Assembly: GCA_050699835.1 (NCBI GenBank) | Contig: JBOHFW010000424.1 | Location: forward strand, 1 to 33,398 | Reading direction: 5' to 3' | DNA: 33,398 bases | Source of the DNA: GCA-003244245 sp050699835 | GTDB taxonomy: Bacteria > Actinomycetota > Actinomycetes > Mycobacteriales > Pseudonocardiaceae | In this document: positions 8,405-16,987 of the stretch, in pieces | Layout of the letters: every line of letters begins with the position of its first letter | How positions within the stretch are numbered: position 1 is the first letter of the stretch | Program-made: the position numbers and the translations under genes | Notes under the pieces: model-generated | Seen by the model: only the letters and a program-made list of their open reading frames with translations | The model's database searches: none | Told to the model about the DNA's origin: nothing

Positions 8405-10143
8405 ACACCGCGGCGTGGCCGGTCGGTGTCACGCAGCACAGTATCTCCGGCGCGGACGTACCTGTGGCGGAGGGCGTCACACGGGTCGATCCGCTGCTGC
8501 GTGACCAGCTCTCCAGCCTGCAGGGCCTGCTCATGTTGTCGATGCTGATGACCGAGAGCGGGGACGACCAGCAAATCCTGCACCTGGCGACCACCTCGGT
8601 GCCATCATTGGGACGCTGTCATCTGGGCGGGGTTCACCTGCTCGGCAGCGGATGGAGGGCGACCGAACCGCCCTACACCGAGCCAGCTGTGCGTGCCACG
8701 GTCAACGCCCAGCTCGAGTTGCTGCGCGGAAGCGGCGGCATGCTGGCCGTCCCGGACGAGCCGTGGGTCTGGGCCTTCCCGCTGCGAGGGTTGGACGGCC
8801 CCATCGGCCACCTGGTGGTGGCGGCGTCTAAGGAGCCGCCGGAATCCGAGCAGTTCCTGCTCCGGGTCCTCGCTCAGCAGACCGGTGTCGCGCTGGTCAA
8901 CGCGCGGTTGCATGCCAACGAGCGGGCCACCGCGGAGCAGCTGTCCGCAGCGAACGCCGCGCTGGCTCAGACGGTGCGCGCGCTGGAGCGCTCGACTGCG
9001 ATTCACGACCAGTTGACCCGAGTCGCGGTCAGCGGCGAGGGCCAGGAAGGTATCGCCCAAGCCGTGCACACGCTGACTGGCTACCCGGTCGCCGTCGAGG
9101 ACCGTTACGGCAACCTGCGAGCCTGGGCCGGGCCCGACCGGCCGGAGCCGTACCTCAAGGACCCGCAGGCCCGTCGCGAGCAGATGCTGCGCCGAGCGCT
9201 GCGCGAGGGTCGGCCGATCCGGGAGACCGGCCGGTTGGTGGCCATCGCCCGGCCGCGCGAGGACGTGCTCGGCGTACTCGCGCTCATCGACCCAGACCGC
9301 ACCGCTGGCGAGCCGGAACTCGTCGCACTGGAGCACGGCGCCACCGTGCTGGCGATGGAGTTGGCCCGGCTGCGCAGCCTGGCCGACACCGAGCTGCGGG
9401 TCCGCCGCGAGCTCGTCGACCACCTTCTCAGCGGCGCCGACGAGCAGAGCGCCCTGACGCTCGCCCAGACCCTCGACTACGACCTCGAACGGCCCCACCA
9501 GGTGCTCGTGGTGGAGGGTCGCGGTCGGCGGCGGGACGAGGAGGCGTTCTTTCACGGGGTGCGCCGGGCCGCCCGCGACATCGGAGCGGGTGCTCTGCTG
9601 GTCTCCCGGGGGCGTGCCGTCGTACTGCTCTCCCCCGCGGGCGCGCCCTTCGAACGGCTGCGCGGCGCGGTACTGGCTGAACTTGGCGGTGGCAAGTGCC
9701 GGATCGGGGTCGGCGGAGTGTCCGAGCGTCCGAGCGAGTTCCCTCGCTCGTACCGGGAAGCCCAGTTCGCGCTGCAGATGCAGACGGTGGCCAAGGGGGT
9801 CGCCCAAGTCGTTCACTTCGAGAACCTTGGCGTGTACCGGCTACTCTCCGAGGTCCCGGACCCCGCTGGCGTCGAGCGCTTCGTCCGGACCTGGCTGGGC
9901 GACTTACTCGACTATGACTCCCGTAAGCAGTCGGACCTCGTCGACACGCTGACCGAGTATCTGGAATGTGGCGGAAGCTATGACGCCGCCGCGCAATCGT
10001 TGTCGGTGCATCGCAACACTCTGAAGTACCGGCTGCAGCGCATCCGAGAACTTTCCGGCCATGATCTGTCTTGCCCGGACACCCGGTTCAACCTCCAGCT
10101 CGCCACCCGCGCCTGGCGGACGCTGGCGGGACTGCGCCGCTGA
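8401..10143 (+). CDS. PucR/CdaR-family transcriptional regulator with N-terminal sensory region
   Basis: The 580-residue protein ends in the PucR/CdaR-type helix-turn-helix: SYDAAAQSLSVHRNTLKYRLQRI at about residues 524-546, where a sugar- or catabolism-type activator contacts DNA. Residues about 30-170 look like a GAF-type ligand domain. A helical linker follows (NERATAEQLSAANAAL), then a second sensory stretch (about 195-330) and the GGDEF-like region usual before the HTH in this family. It overlaps the MEDS gene by four bases, so the two are made together. Proteins of this class usually control adjacent catabolic genes. The nearest candidates are the acylating aldehyde dehydrogenase and the divergent 2-KPCC operon. 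The ligand is unknown. Confidence 0.85.
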   Translation: MNTAAWPVGVTQHSISGADVPVAEGVTRVDPLLRDQLSSLQGLLMLSMLMTESGDDQQILHLATTSVPSLGRCHLGGVHLLGSGWRATEPPYTEPAVRATVNAQLELLRGSGGMLAVPDEPWVWAFPLRGLDGPIGHLVVAASKEPPESEQFLLRVLAQQTGVALVNARLHANERATAEQLSAANAALAQTVRALERSTAIHDQLTRVAVSGEGQEGIAQAVHTLTGYPVAVEDRYGNLRAWAGPDRPEPYLKDPQARREQMLRRALREGRPIRETGRLVAIARPREDVLGVLALIDPDRTAGEPELVALEHGATVLAMELARLRSLADTELRVRRELVDHLLSGADEQSALTLAQTLDYDLERPHQVLVVEGRGRRRDEEAFFHGVRRAARDIGAGALLVSRGRAVVLLSPAGAPFERLRGAVLAELGGGKCRIGVGGVSERPSEFPRSYREAQFALQMQTVAKGVAQVVHFENLGVYRLLSEVPDPAGVERFVRTWLGDLLDYDSRKQSDLVDTLTEYLECGGSYDAAAQSLSVHRNTLKYRLQRIRELSGHDLSCPDTRFNLQLATRAWRTLAGLRR

Positions 10144-10175
10144 TGACACCGTCAGTGGTCCATGCCCCGTTCTGC

Positions 10176-11006
10176 TCACGCCGTGGCCTGAGTGACGCTT
10201 CGCCCGCGGCGAGTGCACAGCAACGCGAGGGCGTAGTTGCCGGTGGCAATAGCAAGGATGGCGAAACTCGGTGGGAGCGCGGGCACGGTGAAGCTGAGCG
10301 CGAGACCGGCCCACACCGCGCTTACCGCGAGCCCGGCCGAGAGGAGCAGCGCCCGGTAGGGCCGGATGGTGAGGCGGTGGGCGGCGCCGGCGGGCGCGGC
10401 CAGTAGCCCGAGTAACAGCAGCGCCCCGACGGCTTGGCTCGCCTCGGCGGTCGCCGCGCCGACCAGAGCCAGGAAGCCGTAGTTAAGCAGGCGGACCGGA
10501 ATCCCGCGGGCGGCGGCCACGGTGCCGTCGATGCTGGCGAACAGCAGTGGGCGGGCGATAGCGACCATGACTGCGACGATGACGGCGGCGACGATCGCGG
10601 CGGTGATCGCCTGGGACAGGCTGAGGCCGAGGATCGAGCCGAACAAGACGTCGACGCCGGCGCTGCCGTTGCCGGCGCTTCGGTAAGCGATGAACAGAGT
10701 CAGGAAGAACACGCCGAGGCCGAGGATCCACGCGTACACGATGCCGATCACAACATCGTCGGCACGGCCCCGGTCACCGAGCGCGCCGAGGAGGACCCCC
10801 ACGCCGATGGTTGCGGCGAACAGTCCGAACCGAGCGTCGATACCCACCGCCAGCGCGGCAAGAGCACCCGTGAACGCCACGTGGCTGAGGGCGTCGCCGG
10901 TGAAGACCTGGGCCCGCAGCACAACGAAGTAGCCGACCAACCCAGCAGCCACGGCGATCGCGGTGCCGGCCAGCAGCGCATGGACCAGGAATGGCGGCCA
11001 GGTCAT
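10176..11006 (-). CDS. Metal ABC transporter permease (ZnuB/MntB type, second permease)
   Basis: This 276-residue, strongly hydrophobic protein of the ABC-3 (Zn/Mn/Fe) permease family has about eight membrane helices. Family marks include GDALSHVAFTG near the N-terminus, LLFASIDGTVAAARGIPVR in the centre and EASQAVGALLLLGLL after it. ATG 11006 overlaps the stop of the first permease gene (ATGA). It should pair with the first permease as a heterodimeric channel for the ATPase and lipoprotein encoded upstream. It is the last gene of the operon and faces the PucR gene end-to-end across 32 bp, where I see no clear terminator stem. Confidence 0.88.
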   Translation of the reverse strand: MTWPPFLVHALLAGTAIAVAAGLVGYFVVLRAQVFTGDALSHVAFTGALAALAVGIDARFGLFAATIGVGVLLGALGDRGRADDVVIGIVYAWILGLGVFFLTLFIAYRSAGNGSAGVDVLFGSILGLSLSQAITAAIVAAVIVAVMVAIARPLLFASIDGTVAAARGIPVRLLNYGFLALVGAATAEASQAVGALLLLGLLAAPAGAAHRLTIRPYRALLLSAGLAVSAVWAGLALSFTVPALPPSFAILAIATGNYALALLCTRRGRSVTQATA

Positions 11007-11911
11007 GACACGATGCCCGCCGCGTTCGGGCTCACGCCGGTGCTGCCGGCCCGCCGCCGGGGTCGGGCGTGACGAACCAGCTGGCTGCCCAGATAGCCGG
11101 CGAAGGCGAAGCTGGTGACGAAGAACCCGACCGGAAATGGGGTGTAGTAGGCCGCGCTCAGACCCAGCCAGGTGACGATCAATCCAATCGCAATGGTTAA
11201 CGCAAGAGCGCGGACCGGCCGGGCGGTCAGCGTTTGCGCGGTCGCTGCGGGCATCACCAACAGGGCGAACACCAGCAAGGTGCCGGTGATCTGGCTGGCT
11301 TCGGCAACTGCGGCGCCGAGGAGCACGAGAAAGGCCACGGACAGCGCTCGGACCGGGACGTTGCGCGCGGCCGCCACGTCGGGATCGATCGAGGCGAAGG
11401 CCAGCGGACGGCCGATCACCCCCAGGATGACCAGGGACACCGCGGCGACCACACCCAGCAGGGTGACCTGCTCGGTGGTGATGCCCAGGAAATTGCCGAA
11501 CAGCAACGCGTTGATGCCGGTGAGTAATCCCTTGTAGAGCGCGACGAACAGGAACCCGCAAGCCAGCGCGAAAGCCTGCACGGTGCCGGTGACCGCGGAC
11601 TCCTCGGCGTAGCCGGCGCGCCCCGCGTGCGGCAACATCGCGATGACCAGGGCGCCGCCCAGGCAGAACGCGAAGTAGCCGTAGCTGGCCGCAATGCCGA
11701 TCAGGACAGCGCCTGCCGCGCCCGGGAAGCCGATCAGCGACAGGGTGTGGCCAGCGAAACTTTGCCGGCGCAGCACCATGAAATGACCCAATACTCCAGC
11801 CAGCACCGCGACGATCGTGCCCGCACGGAAGGCGTTGACCATGAACGGGTACGACCACATCTGCTGCAGATCTGTGATCGGGTTCCAGCTCAGGCCTTCG
11901 GGGACGGTCAC
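11003..11911 (-). CDS. Metal ABC transporter permease (ZnuB/MntB type, first permease)
   Basis: This 302-residue protein belongs to the same ABC-3 family as the next gene. It carries GHTLSLIGFPGA and LAFASIDPDVAAARNVPVR, the two segments most conserved in these permeases, plus EASQITGTLLVFALLVMPAA. About eight hydrophobic helices are visible. The start is GTG 11911, which overlaps the ATPase stop (GTGA). The arginine-rich tail after the last helix (RHARPRRRAG) is expected on the cytoplasmic side. Two distinct permeases in one operon resemble the SitC/SitD and MtsC-type manganese/iron systems more than the single-permease ZnuABC, but this alone does not settle the metal. Confidence 0.88.
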   Translation of the reverse strand: MTVPEGLSWNPITDLQQMWSYPFMVNAFRAGTIVAVLAGVLGHFMVLRRQSFAGHTLSLIGFPGAAGAVLIGIAASYGYFAFCLGGALVIAMLPHAGRAGYAEESAVTGTVQAFALACGFLFVALYKGLLTGINALLFGNFLGITTEQVTLLGVVAAVSLVILGVIGRPLAFASIDPDVAAARNVPVRALSVAFLVLLGAAVAEASQITGTLLVFALLVMPAATAQTLTARPVRALALTIAIGLIVTWLGLSAAYYTPFPVGFFVTSFAFAGYLGSQLVRHARPRRRAGSTGVSPNAAGIVS

Positions 11912-12819
11912 GATTCCCGCTCGGTGGTCCGGTCAGGGTGCACTCCGGACCTGGAGGGCTGGCCCATCACGATCAACCGGCCGTCGGAGGCGGTGAGCAC
12001 TTCGATCGGGGTTCCGAACAACTCGGTCAGTGCCGTACTGGTGATCACCTGGCGGGGTGGGCCGATCCGCGAACCGCCGGGCGCGAGGTAGACCACGGTG
12101 TCGAGATAGGACAAGATCGGGTTGACGTCGTGCGCGACCATCACCACGGCCACCCGCTGGGCACGGCAGATCCGGGCGATCAGGGCCGCCACGGCGGCCT
12201 GACTCGGTAGGTCCAGACTGTCCAACGGCTCGTCGAGCAGCAGCAGCTCGGGATCCGGGGCCAGCGCCTGCGCGATCACCAGGCGTTGCAGCTCCCCGCC
12301 GGAGAGCTCTCCAACCGGGCGGTCGGCGAAGCCACTGGCGCCGACCAGGTCGAGGACCTCCTCGACGCGCGCATTCACCGCTCGCCGCGCCGTGCCGCCC
12401 GGCCACCAGGTGGGCAGCGGAAGGCCCCACCGATGCCCGTCCACGCCCAGCCGCACGATGTCACGGCCCCGTATCCGCAGAGACGGGTCGAAGCTGCGAC
12501 GTTGGGGCAGGTAGCCAATCCGCGCCTTGGCCCGTCCAGCGGGCTCGCCCAGGACCCGGACCTCGCCCTGGACCAGGGCCAGCATCCCCAGAATGACCTG
12601 GACCAGCGTGGACTTGCCGACCCCGTTAGGCCCCAATACCGCCACGAACTCCCCGGAAGAGACCGTCAGATCCAATCCGCTCCACAACCGCCGGCCGGCC
12701 CGCTCGGCTGCGCTGTTGCGCAGGGTGACCACCGATTCGATCGGGCGTCGATCATCGCGCTGTTCAGCGGATTCGCGGGCCTGGCTGCTCACCGCAACAT
12801 CGAGCGAACGGGCGTTCAC
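11908..12819 (-). CDS. Metal ABC transporter ATP-binding protein
   Basis: This 303-residue ABC ATPase has Walker A GPNGVGKST, Q-loop YLPQRR, signature LSGGELQR, Walker B LLLLDEP and switch His in AHD, in the order and spacing of the ZnuC/MntA group. The first ~35 residues before the ABC fold are a poorly conserved extension. The start GTG 12819 overlaps the stop of the binding-protein gene by four bases, and its own stop overlaps the first permease gene. The protein energises metal uptake at the cytoplasmic face. No second domain is present. Confidence 0.9.
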   Translation of the reverse strand: MNARSLDVAVSSQARESAEQRDDRRPIESVVTLRNSAAERAGRRLWSGLDLTVSSGEFVAVLGPNGVGKSTLVQVILGMLALVQGEVRVLGEPAGRAKARIGYLPQRRSFDPSLRIRGRDIVRLGVDGHRWGLPLPTWWPGGTARRAVNARVEEVLDLVGASGFADRPVGELSGGELQRLVIAQALAPDPELLLLDEPLDSLDLPSQAAVAALIARICRAQRVAVVMVAHDVNPILSYLDTVVYLAPGGSRIGPPRQVITSTALTELFGTPIEVLTASDGRLIVMGQPSRSGVHPDRTTERES

Positions 12820-13769
12820 GGGATAGTCGCCTTCGACAGCGCATTCCAGATGCCTTCGAGCTGATCAGCCTGCCAGTCCTGGAAGCGGGCTGTGGCCGGG
12901 ACAGGCGTCTCAGTGACGGTTGCCACCGGAATGCCTTGGGCCTGTGCCTCGGCCACCAGAGCGGCCACATCCGGGGTGGAATTCTGGCTGTTGAACACAA
13001 AGATCTTGATCTGCTTTGCCTTGATCTGCTGGTCTACCGCGATCTTGTCGGTCGCGGTCGGGTCAGCGCCCTCGCTGACCGCGTCCAGAAACGACTCGGG
13101 GGTTAGCATCTTCAATCCGAGATCCTCAGTCAGCACGGTGACGATCGATTCCGAAGCGCCGATCGGGGTGCCGCCGTACTTGTTTCTGATCTCTGCGATG
13201 AGCTGGTTGTAACGGGCCAGCCCCTGCGTCTTGTAGGCGTGCTTCTGCTGATCGAAATAGGCGGCGTCGGCCGGATCGATCCGCTTGTAGTCAGCAGTGA
13301 TCTGTTCGATCACCCGGTGCACGTCATCCGGGGAGTACCAGCGATGCGGGTTGCCGCCCTCGTTGACCCCCAGCAACTCCCCCACCATCAACACCGACCG
13401 CGCCGGTGCCGGGTTCGCATCGACCAGTTTGGTGACCCACGGGTCGTAGCCGGCTCCGTTAGCGATCACGTACTGCGCCCTCGCCACGTCTCGTCCGTCG
13501 GCCGCGGTCGGCTCATAGTCGTGCGGGTCAGCGTCAGGGCTGGCGATGATGCTGCGGACGGAGACCTGCTCGCCACCCAGCTGCGCGGCGATGCTGCCCC
13601 AGAAGTTCTCGGCGGCCACCACCGCGATCTTCGTGTCGCCGGTCGACCCACTCGGCGCACCGGGGGGACCATTACCGCCCGGTAGTCCTGTGGAACACCC
13701 GACCAAGAGGCCAGCGAGTACCGCTGCGGTGACGTCTCCAGCTCTAATGAGCGATAACAATCGGCGCAT
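12816..13769 (-). CDS. Zn/Mn-type metal-binding lipoprotein (ABC transporter substrate-binding protein)
   Basis: The 317-residue cluster-9 metal-binding protein is exported and lipid-anchored: a positively charged start (MRRLLSLIRAG), a hydrophobic run and the lipobox LLVGC near residue 24. A Gly/Pro/Ser linker follows. Likely metal ligands are the histidines in DADPHDYEP and GNPHRWYSP and the glutamate in GASES; the fourth is less clear (the FNSQNSTPD region). The His-rich loop of ZnuA zinc carriers is absent. A His-His-Glu set is closer to manganese/iron carriers, so I leave the metal as Zn or Mn. ATG 13769 is preferred over an upstream frame opening (13859) because GGAGGT lies seven bases upstream and the lipoprotein signal then begins correctly. 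It is the first gene of the importer operon. Confidence 0.88.
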   Translation of the reverse strand: MRRLLSLIRAGDVTAAVLAGLLVGCSTGLPGGNGPPGAPSGSTGDTKIAVVAAENFWGSIAAQLGGEQVSVRSIIASPDADPHDYEPTAADGRDVARAQYVIANGAGYDPWVTKLVDANPAPARSVLMVGELLGVNEGGNPHRWYSPDDVHRVIEQITADYKRIDPADAAYFDQQKHAYKTQGLARYNQLIAEIRNKYGGTPIGASESIVTVLTEDLGLKMLTPESFLDAVSEGADPTATDKIAVDQQIKAKQIKIFVFNSQNSTPDVAALVAEAQAQGIPVATVTETPVPATARFQDWQADQLEGIWNALSKATIP

Positions 13770-13808
13770 AACTATGACCTCCGCGTACGCTGCGTCCCCT
13801 GATCTAAA

Positions 13809-13875
13809 CTTTGTGTAACCCACAAGGTGGCAGTTGATACACGAAAGCGTAAACGACATCGATAATCATTCCAAG
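13809..13875 (-). promoter_or_regulatory. Candidate metal-regulator operator(s) upstream of the importer operon
   Basis: The ~140 bp between egtD and the lipoprotein gene contain two notable elements. One is a dyad, CTTTGTG-TAACC-CACAAGG (13809-13827; arms match 6 of 7), about 40 bp upstream of the start. The other is the sequence GATAATCATT at 13861-13870, which matches half of a Fur/Zur-type box. Either could bind a Fur-, Zur- or MntR-like repressor. The assignment is by resemblance and position only. Confidence 0.35.
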
Positions 13876-13911
13876 CGGCCCCTGGATCGTTCGATTTCGA
13901 TGACCGCGCCG

Positions 13912-14889
13912 TCAGGCGGCTGCCGTGAGCACCAACGCGAATCGATCGTCGGGATCGGCCCACCACACCTGATCGGCAAACCCGGCGTCGAGCAGCTCGG
14001 CTCCCAGCGCCGCACGCCGGAACTTGCCGGAGACCTCGGTGCGCATTTCCTCGCCCTCAGCGTAGGACACCGTCATGCCCACCGCTGGCAGGTGCACGGT
14101 CATCGCGCGGCGGGCCCGCAGCCGCATCTCGATCCATTCCCTGGTGGCATCCCACACCGCGACGTGATCGAAGGCTGCGACGTCGAAATCGGCGCCGAGC
14201 TCGCGGTTGAGAACGTGCAGCACGTTGCGATTGAACTCGGCGGTCACGCCGGCGACGTCGTCATAGGCGGGCACCATCACCGCCGGGTCGGTGACCAGCG
14301 CGGCGCCCAGCAGCAGCAACTCACCGGGATCCAGCACGGCGCGCAGCGCGCTGAAGAACCTGGCCCGCTCGTCCGGCTCAAGGTTGCCGATCGTGCCGCC
14401 CAGGAAGGCCACCAATCGCCGTCCGTTCTCAGCGGCTGGGAGCAGCTCCAGGTGCTGGGTGAAGTCGCCGACCACACCATGCACCCTGAGCCCCGGGTAC
14501 TCCCGGGCCACCGCCGCCATCGCGCCCCGCAGCGCAGACTCCGAGACGTCCAGCGGCACGAAACGGCGCAGCGATCCGCTGGCGGTGAGCGCATCAAGCA
14601 GCAGCCGGGTTTTTTCCGAGGAACCGGACCCGAGCTCGACGAGGGTGTCTACGGCGGCCCGCGCGGCGATCTCCCGCACACTGCGCCGCAGCAACTCGCG
14701 CTCGGTACGGGTGGGGTAGTACTCGGGCAGCATGGTGATCTGCTCGAACAGCTCGCTGCCTCGCGCATCGTAGAACCACCTGGGCGGCAGCCATTTGGGA
14801 TCGGCGGACAGCCCGACCCGAGCGTCGCGCCGCAGCGCGTCGGCGGCATCGGAATCGGACAGGTAGATCTCCAGCACAGGCGCGGTCAT
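13912..14889 (-). CDS. egtD: L-histidine N-alpha-methyltransferase EgtD
   Basis: EgtD trimethylates histidine to hercynine with three S-adenosylmethionines, the first step toward ergothioneine. The 325-residue length fits the family (321 in M. tuberculosis). The SAM-binding loop VELGSGSSEKTRLLLDAL is at about residues 82-99, preceded by the conserved FEQITMLPEYYPTRTE. GGTIGNLEP and EFNRNVLHVLNRELGADF form the histidine-binding part. The tail EVSGKFRR also matches the family. ATG 14889 overlaps the egtC stop (ATGA). It is the last gene of the egtABCD operon. Confidence 0.96.
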   Translation of the reverse strand: MTAPVLEIYLSDSDAADALRRDARVGLSADPKWLPPRWFYDARGSELFEQITMLPEYYPTRTERELLRRSVREIAARAAVDTLVELGSGSSEKTRLLLDALTASGSLRRFVPLDVSESALRGAMAAVAREYPGLRVHGVVGDFTQHLELLPAAENGRRLVAFLGGTIGNLEPDERARFFSALRAVLDPGELLLLGAALVTDPAVMVPAYDDVAGVTAEFNRNVLHVLNRELGADFDVAAFDHVAVWDATREWIEMRLRARRAMTVHLPAVGMTVSYAEGEEMRTEVSGKFRRAALGAELLDAGFADQVWWADPDDRFALVLTAAA

Positions 14890-15650
14890 GGCTCCTCGGC
14901 AATGGTCGCAGGGATCGGCACAACGTCCACGGTGGACGGTGTCGCGGTGAGCAGGTGACAGTCCGGGACCGATTCCCAACCCGGAGACTGGTCTGTGGGC
15001 TCCGAGCAGATGAGCACTTCCCCGTCGCCGAGGCGCACCGCCAGCGCGTGGTGCACCGCGGTCGCGGCGACCATGGTGCCGTTGGTGACCAGCAGATTGA
15101 GTCGTGAACCGGGTGCCGCGGCCAGCACCTGCGCGGTGACCGAGCCCACCGCGCCGCCCAGCGAATCACCGGCCACCAGCCGGCGCCGGACCAGCGCCCA
15201 GAGCAGCGCAGAATCGGTGGGAGCGTCGAGCGTGAGCAGGTCGGTCACCGGCAGGGCGCCGGCCAGTGCTGCCATGCTGGCCGGCCAGCCGGTGACCATC
15301 CCGTTGTGGCTGAACAACCAAGGTCCGGCGGCGAACGGCGCGCAGGCGGTCTCCACTACCGGCATCCCGACCGTGGCTGAGCGCGCCGCGGCGAGCACCG
15401 CGCCGCTGCGCACCGCGCCGGCCAGCGCGGCGAACGAGGTGTCGCTCCAGATCGGGATCCCGCGCCGGTACCGGATCGGCGTGGTTGCCCCGTCCGGATA
15501 CCAGCCGGCGCCGAACCCGTCGGCATTGACCGTGGCCTCGCAGCGCATGTCGGCCGGCGCGTAGCTCTGCCGCAGCAGCGAGTGCGGCGGATCCAGCAGC
15601 AGCGACGCGAGGTCACGCGGTGGCCCAAGGTAGGCCAGGTGCCGGCACAC
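14886..15650 (-). CDS. egtC: Gamma-glutamyl-hercynylcysteine S-oxide hydrolase EgtC
   Basis: EgtC removes glutamate from gamma-glutamyl-hercynylcysteine sulfoxide. The protein is a class-II glutamine amidotransferase of 254 residues. Its N-terminal sequence MCRHLAYLG puts the nucleophile Cys2 at the new N-terminus after methionine removal. Further marks are NADGFGAGWY near residues 42-51 and FSHNGMVTGW near 113, which build the oxyanion and glutamate pocket. It starts with GTG 15650, two bases after the egtB stop. No EgtE-type C-S lyase is in the window; in many actinobacteria that step is encoded elsewhere. Confidence 0.95.
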   Translation of the reverse strand: MCRHLAYLGPPRDLASLLLDPPHSLLRQSYAPADMRCEATVNADGFGAGWYPDGATTPIRYRRGIPIWSDTSFAALAGAVRSGAVLAAARSATVGMPVVETACAPFAAGPWLFSHNGMVTGWPASMAALAGALPVTDLLTLDAPTDSALLWALVRRRLVAGDSLGGAVGSVTAQVLAAAPGSRLNLLVTNGTMVAATAVHHALAVRLGDGEVLICSEPTDQSPGWESVPDCHLLTATPSTVDVVPIPATIAEEP

Positions 15651-15652
15651 GG

Positions 15653-16987
15653 TCAGGTCAAGTCCCCGGGGTCAGCGTCCCGGGCGCAGCGGAAACCGGT
15701 GAAGATCTGTCGGCGCGCCGGGTGGTCCCAGTTGCGGAAGGTCCCCCGGCACGCCGTCGCGTCCGTACCGAAGGAACCGCCGCGCAACATCCGGTAGTCC
15801 CCGCCGAAGAAGACTTCGGAGTACTCCCGGTAGGGGAATGCGGCAAAGCCCGGGTAACCGGAGAAACCCGAGGATGTCCACTCCCATACATCGCCGATCA
15901 GCTGGTGCACACCCAGCGGGGACGCCCCGGCCGGGTAGCTGCCCGCGGGTGCGGGCCGCAGGTGTCGCTGCCCGAGGTTGGCGTGCGCCGGGGTGGGATC
16001 CTCATCACCCCAAGGGAAGCGGCGCGAGCGCCCGGTGGCCGGATCGAACCGGGCCGCTTTCTCCCATTCCACCTCGGTCGGCAGCCGCTTGCCGATCCAC
16101 GCCGTGTACGCCTGTGCCTCGAAGAAACTGACGTGCATGACGGGCTCGTCGGGCGGCACCGGCTCGGCGACGCCGAATCGGGTGCGCCACCACTGCCCGC
16201 CGTCGAAGGACCAGAACAGCGGGGCCACCAGAGCGGTCTCGCACCGGTGCGCCCAGCCCCGCTCGCTCCACCACCGCGGGTCGTAGTAGCCACCGTCGGC
16301 AAGGAAGCGCTGGTAGTCGCGATTGGTCACCGGCGTGGTGTCCAACCAGTACGCGCCGGTCTGCGCCCGATGCGCTGGTCGCTCGTTGTCCAGCGCCCAC
16401 GGCTCGGTGGAGGTGCCCATGGTGAACTCCCCAGCGGGGATCAGCACCTCCTCGGGCAGGTCCGTGCAGCGCTCCGGCTGCGGAGCCGGGGCACGCAGCG
16501 CCGTGGGAACGACCCGGAGCTGGTGGGTGGCCAGCATGGTCTCGTCATGCTGCTGCTCGTGCTGCACGATCATCCCGAACGCGAAGCCGTGCTCGAGGAG
16601 CCTGCGGCCCTCCAGCGGGGTGCGCTCCAGCACGTCGAGCACTTTGCCGCGCACCTCGCCCAGGTAGCGGCGGGTCTCGGCCGGGTCTAGCAGCGGCAGG
16701 GCGGGCCGGTTCGGCCGGGGGTGTTGGAACGCGTCGTAGAGGTGGTCGATGTCGGCCCGGACGGCCTCGCGCCGGCCCACGTCGCGGACCAGCCAGAGCT
16801 CCTCCTGGTTGCCGATATGGGCGAAGTCCCAGATCAGCGGAGACATGATCGGAGAGTGCTGGCGGATCAGCTCGCCGTCGTCCACGGCACCGATCAGCGC
16901 AGTGCTGCGGGCACGGGTGCGGCTCAGCTCGGCGGCCACATGGTCCCGCAGCGCGGCGGTACTCAGCTCGGTGATCGGTGTGCTCAC
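15653..16987 (-). CDS. egtB: Hercynine oxygenase (sulfoxide synthase) EgtB
   Basis: EgtB is the non-haem iron enzyme that joins gamma-glutamylcysteine to hercynine with O2. The 444-residue protein has the N-terminal DinB-like iron domain with H57 (DFAHIGNQEE) and the H143-x3-H147-x-E149 motif (HEQQHDE), giving the three-histidine facial set. The C-terminal formylglycine-generating-enzyme-like domain has GKRLPTEVEWEKAAR, GDVWEWTSS and FRCAR. GTG 16987 overlaps the egtA stop by four bases (GTGA). Using gamma-glutamylcysteine rather than cysteine agrees with the presence of egtA and egtC beside it. Confidence 0.95.
   Translation of the reverse strand: MSTPITELSTAALRDHVAAELSRTRARSTALIGAVDDGELIRQHSPIMSPLIWDFAHIGNQEELWLVRDVGRREAVRADIDHLYDAFQHPRPNRPALPLLDPAETRRYLGEVRGKVLDVLERTPLEGRRLLEHGFAFGMIVQHEQQHDETMLATHQLRVVPTALRAPAPQPERCTDLPEEVLIPAGEFTMGTSTEPWALDNERPAHRAQTGAYWLDTTPVTNRDYQRFLADGGYYDPRWWSERGWAHRCETALVAPLFWSFDGGQWWRTRFGVAEPVPPDEPVMHVSFFEAQAYTAWIGKRLPTEVEWEKAARFDPATGRSRRFPWGDEDPTPAHANLGQRHLRPAPAGSYPAGASPLGVHQLIGDVWEWTSSGFSGYPGFAAFPYREYSEVFFGGDYRMLRGGSFGTDATACRGTFRNWDHPARRQIFTGFRCARDADPGDLT

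Noticed and set aside
8605..9816. Minus-strand 403-codon open frame opposite the PucR gene
   Set aside because: Same reason; the plus-strand product has a complete PucR HTH and sensory region.
10144..10175. Bidirectional terminator between the convergent PucR and permease genes
   Set aside because: The 32-bp space and its flanks do not form a convincing stem with a T-run.
13834..14958. Plus-strand 374-codon open frame opposite egtD
   Set aside because: Antisense shadow of a confidently identified EgtD; composition His/Gly/Gln-rich without a fold.
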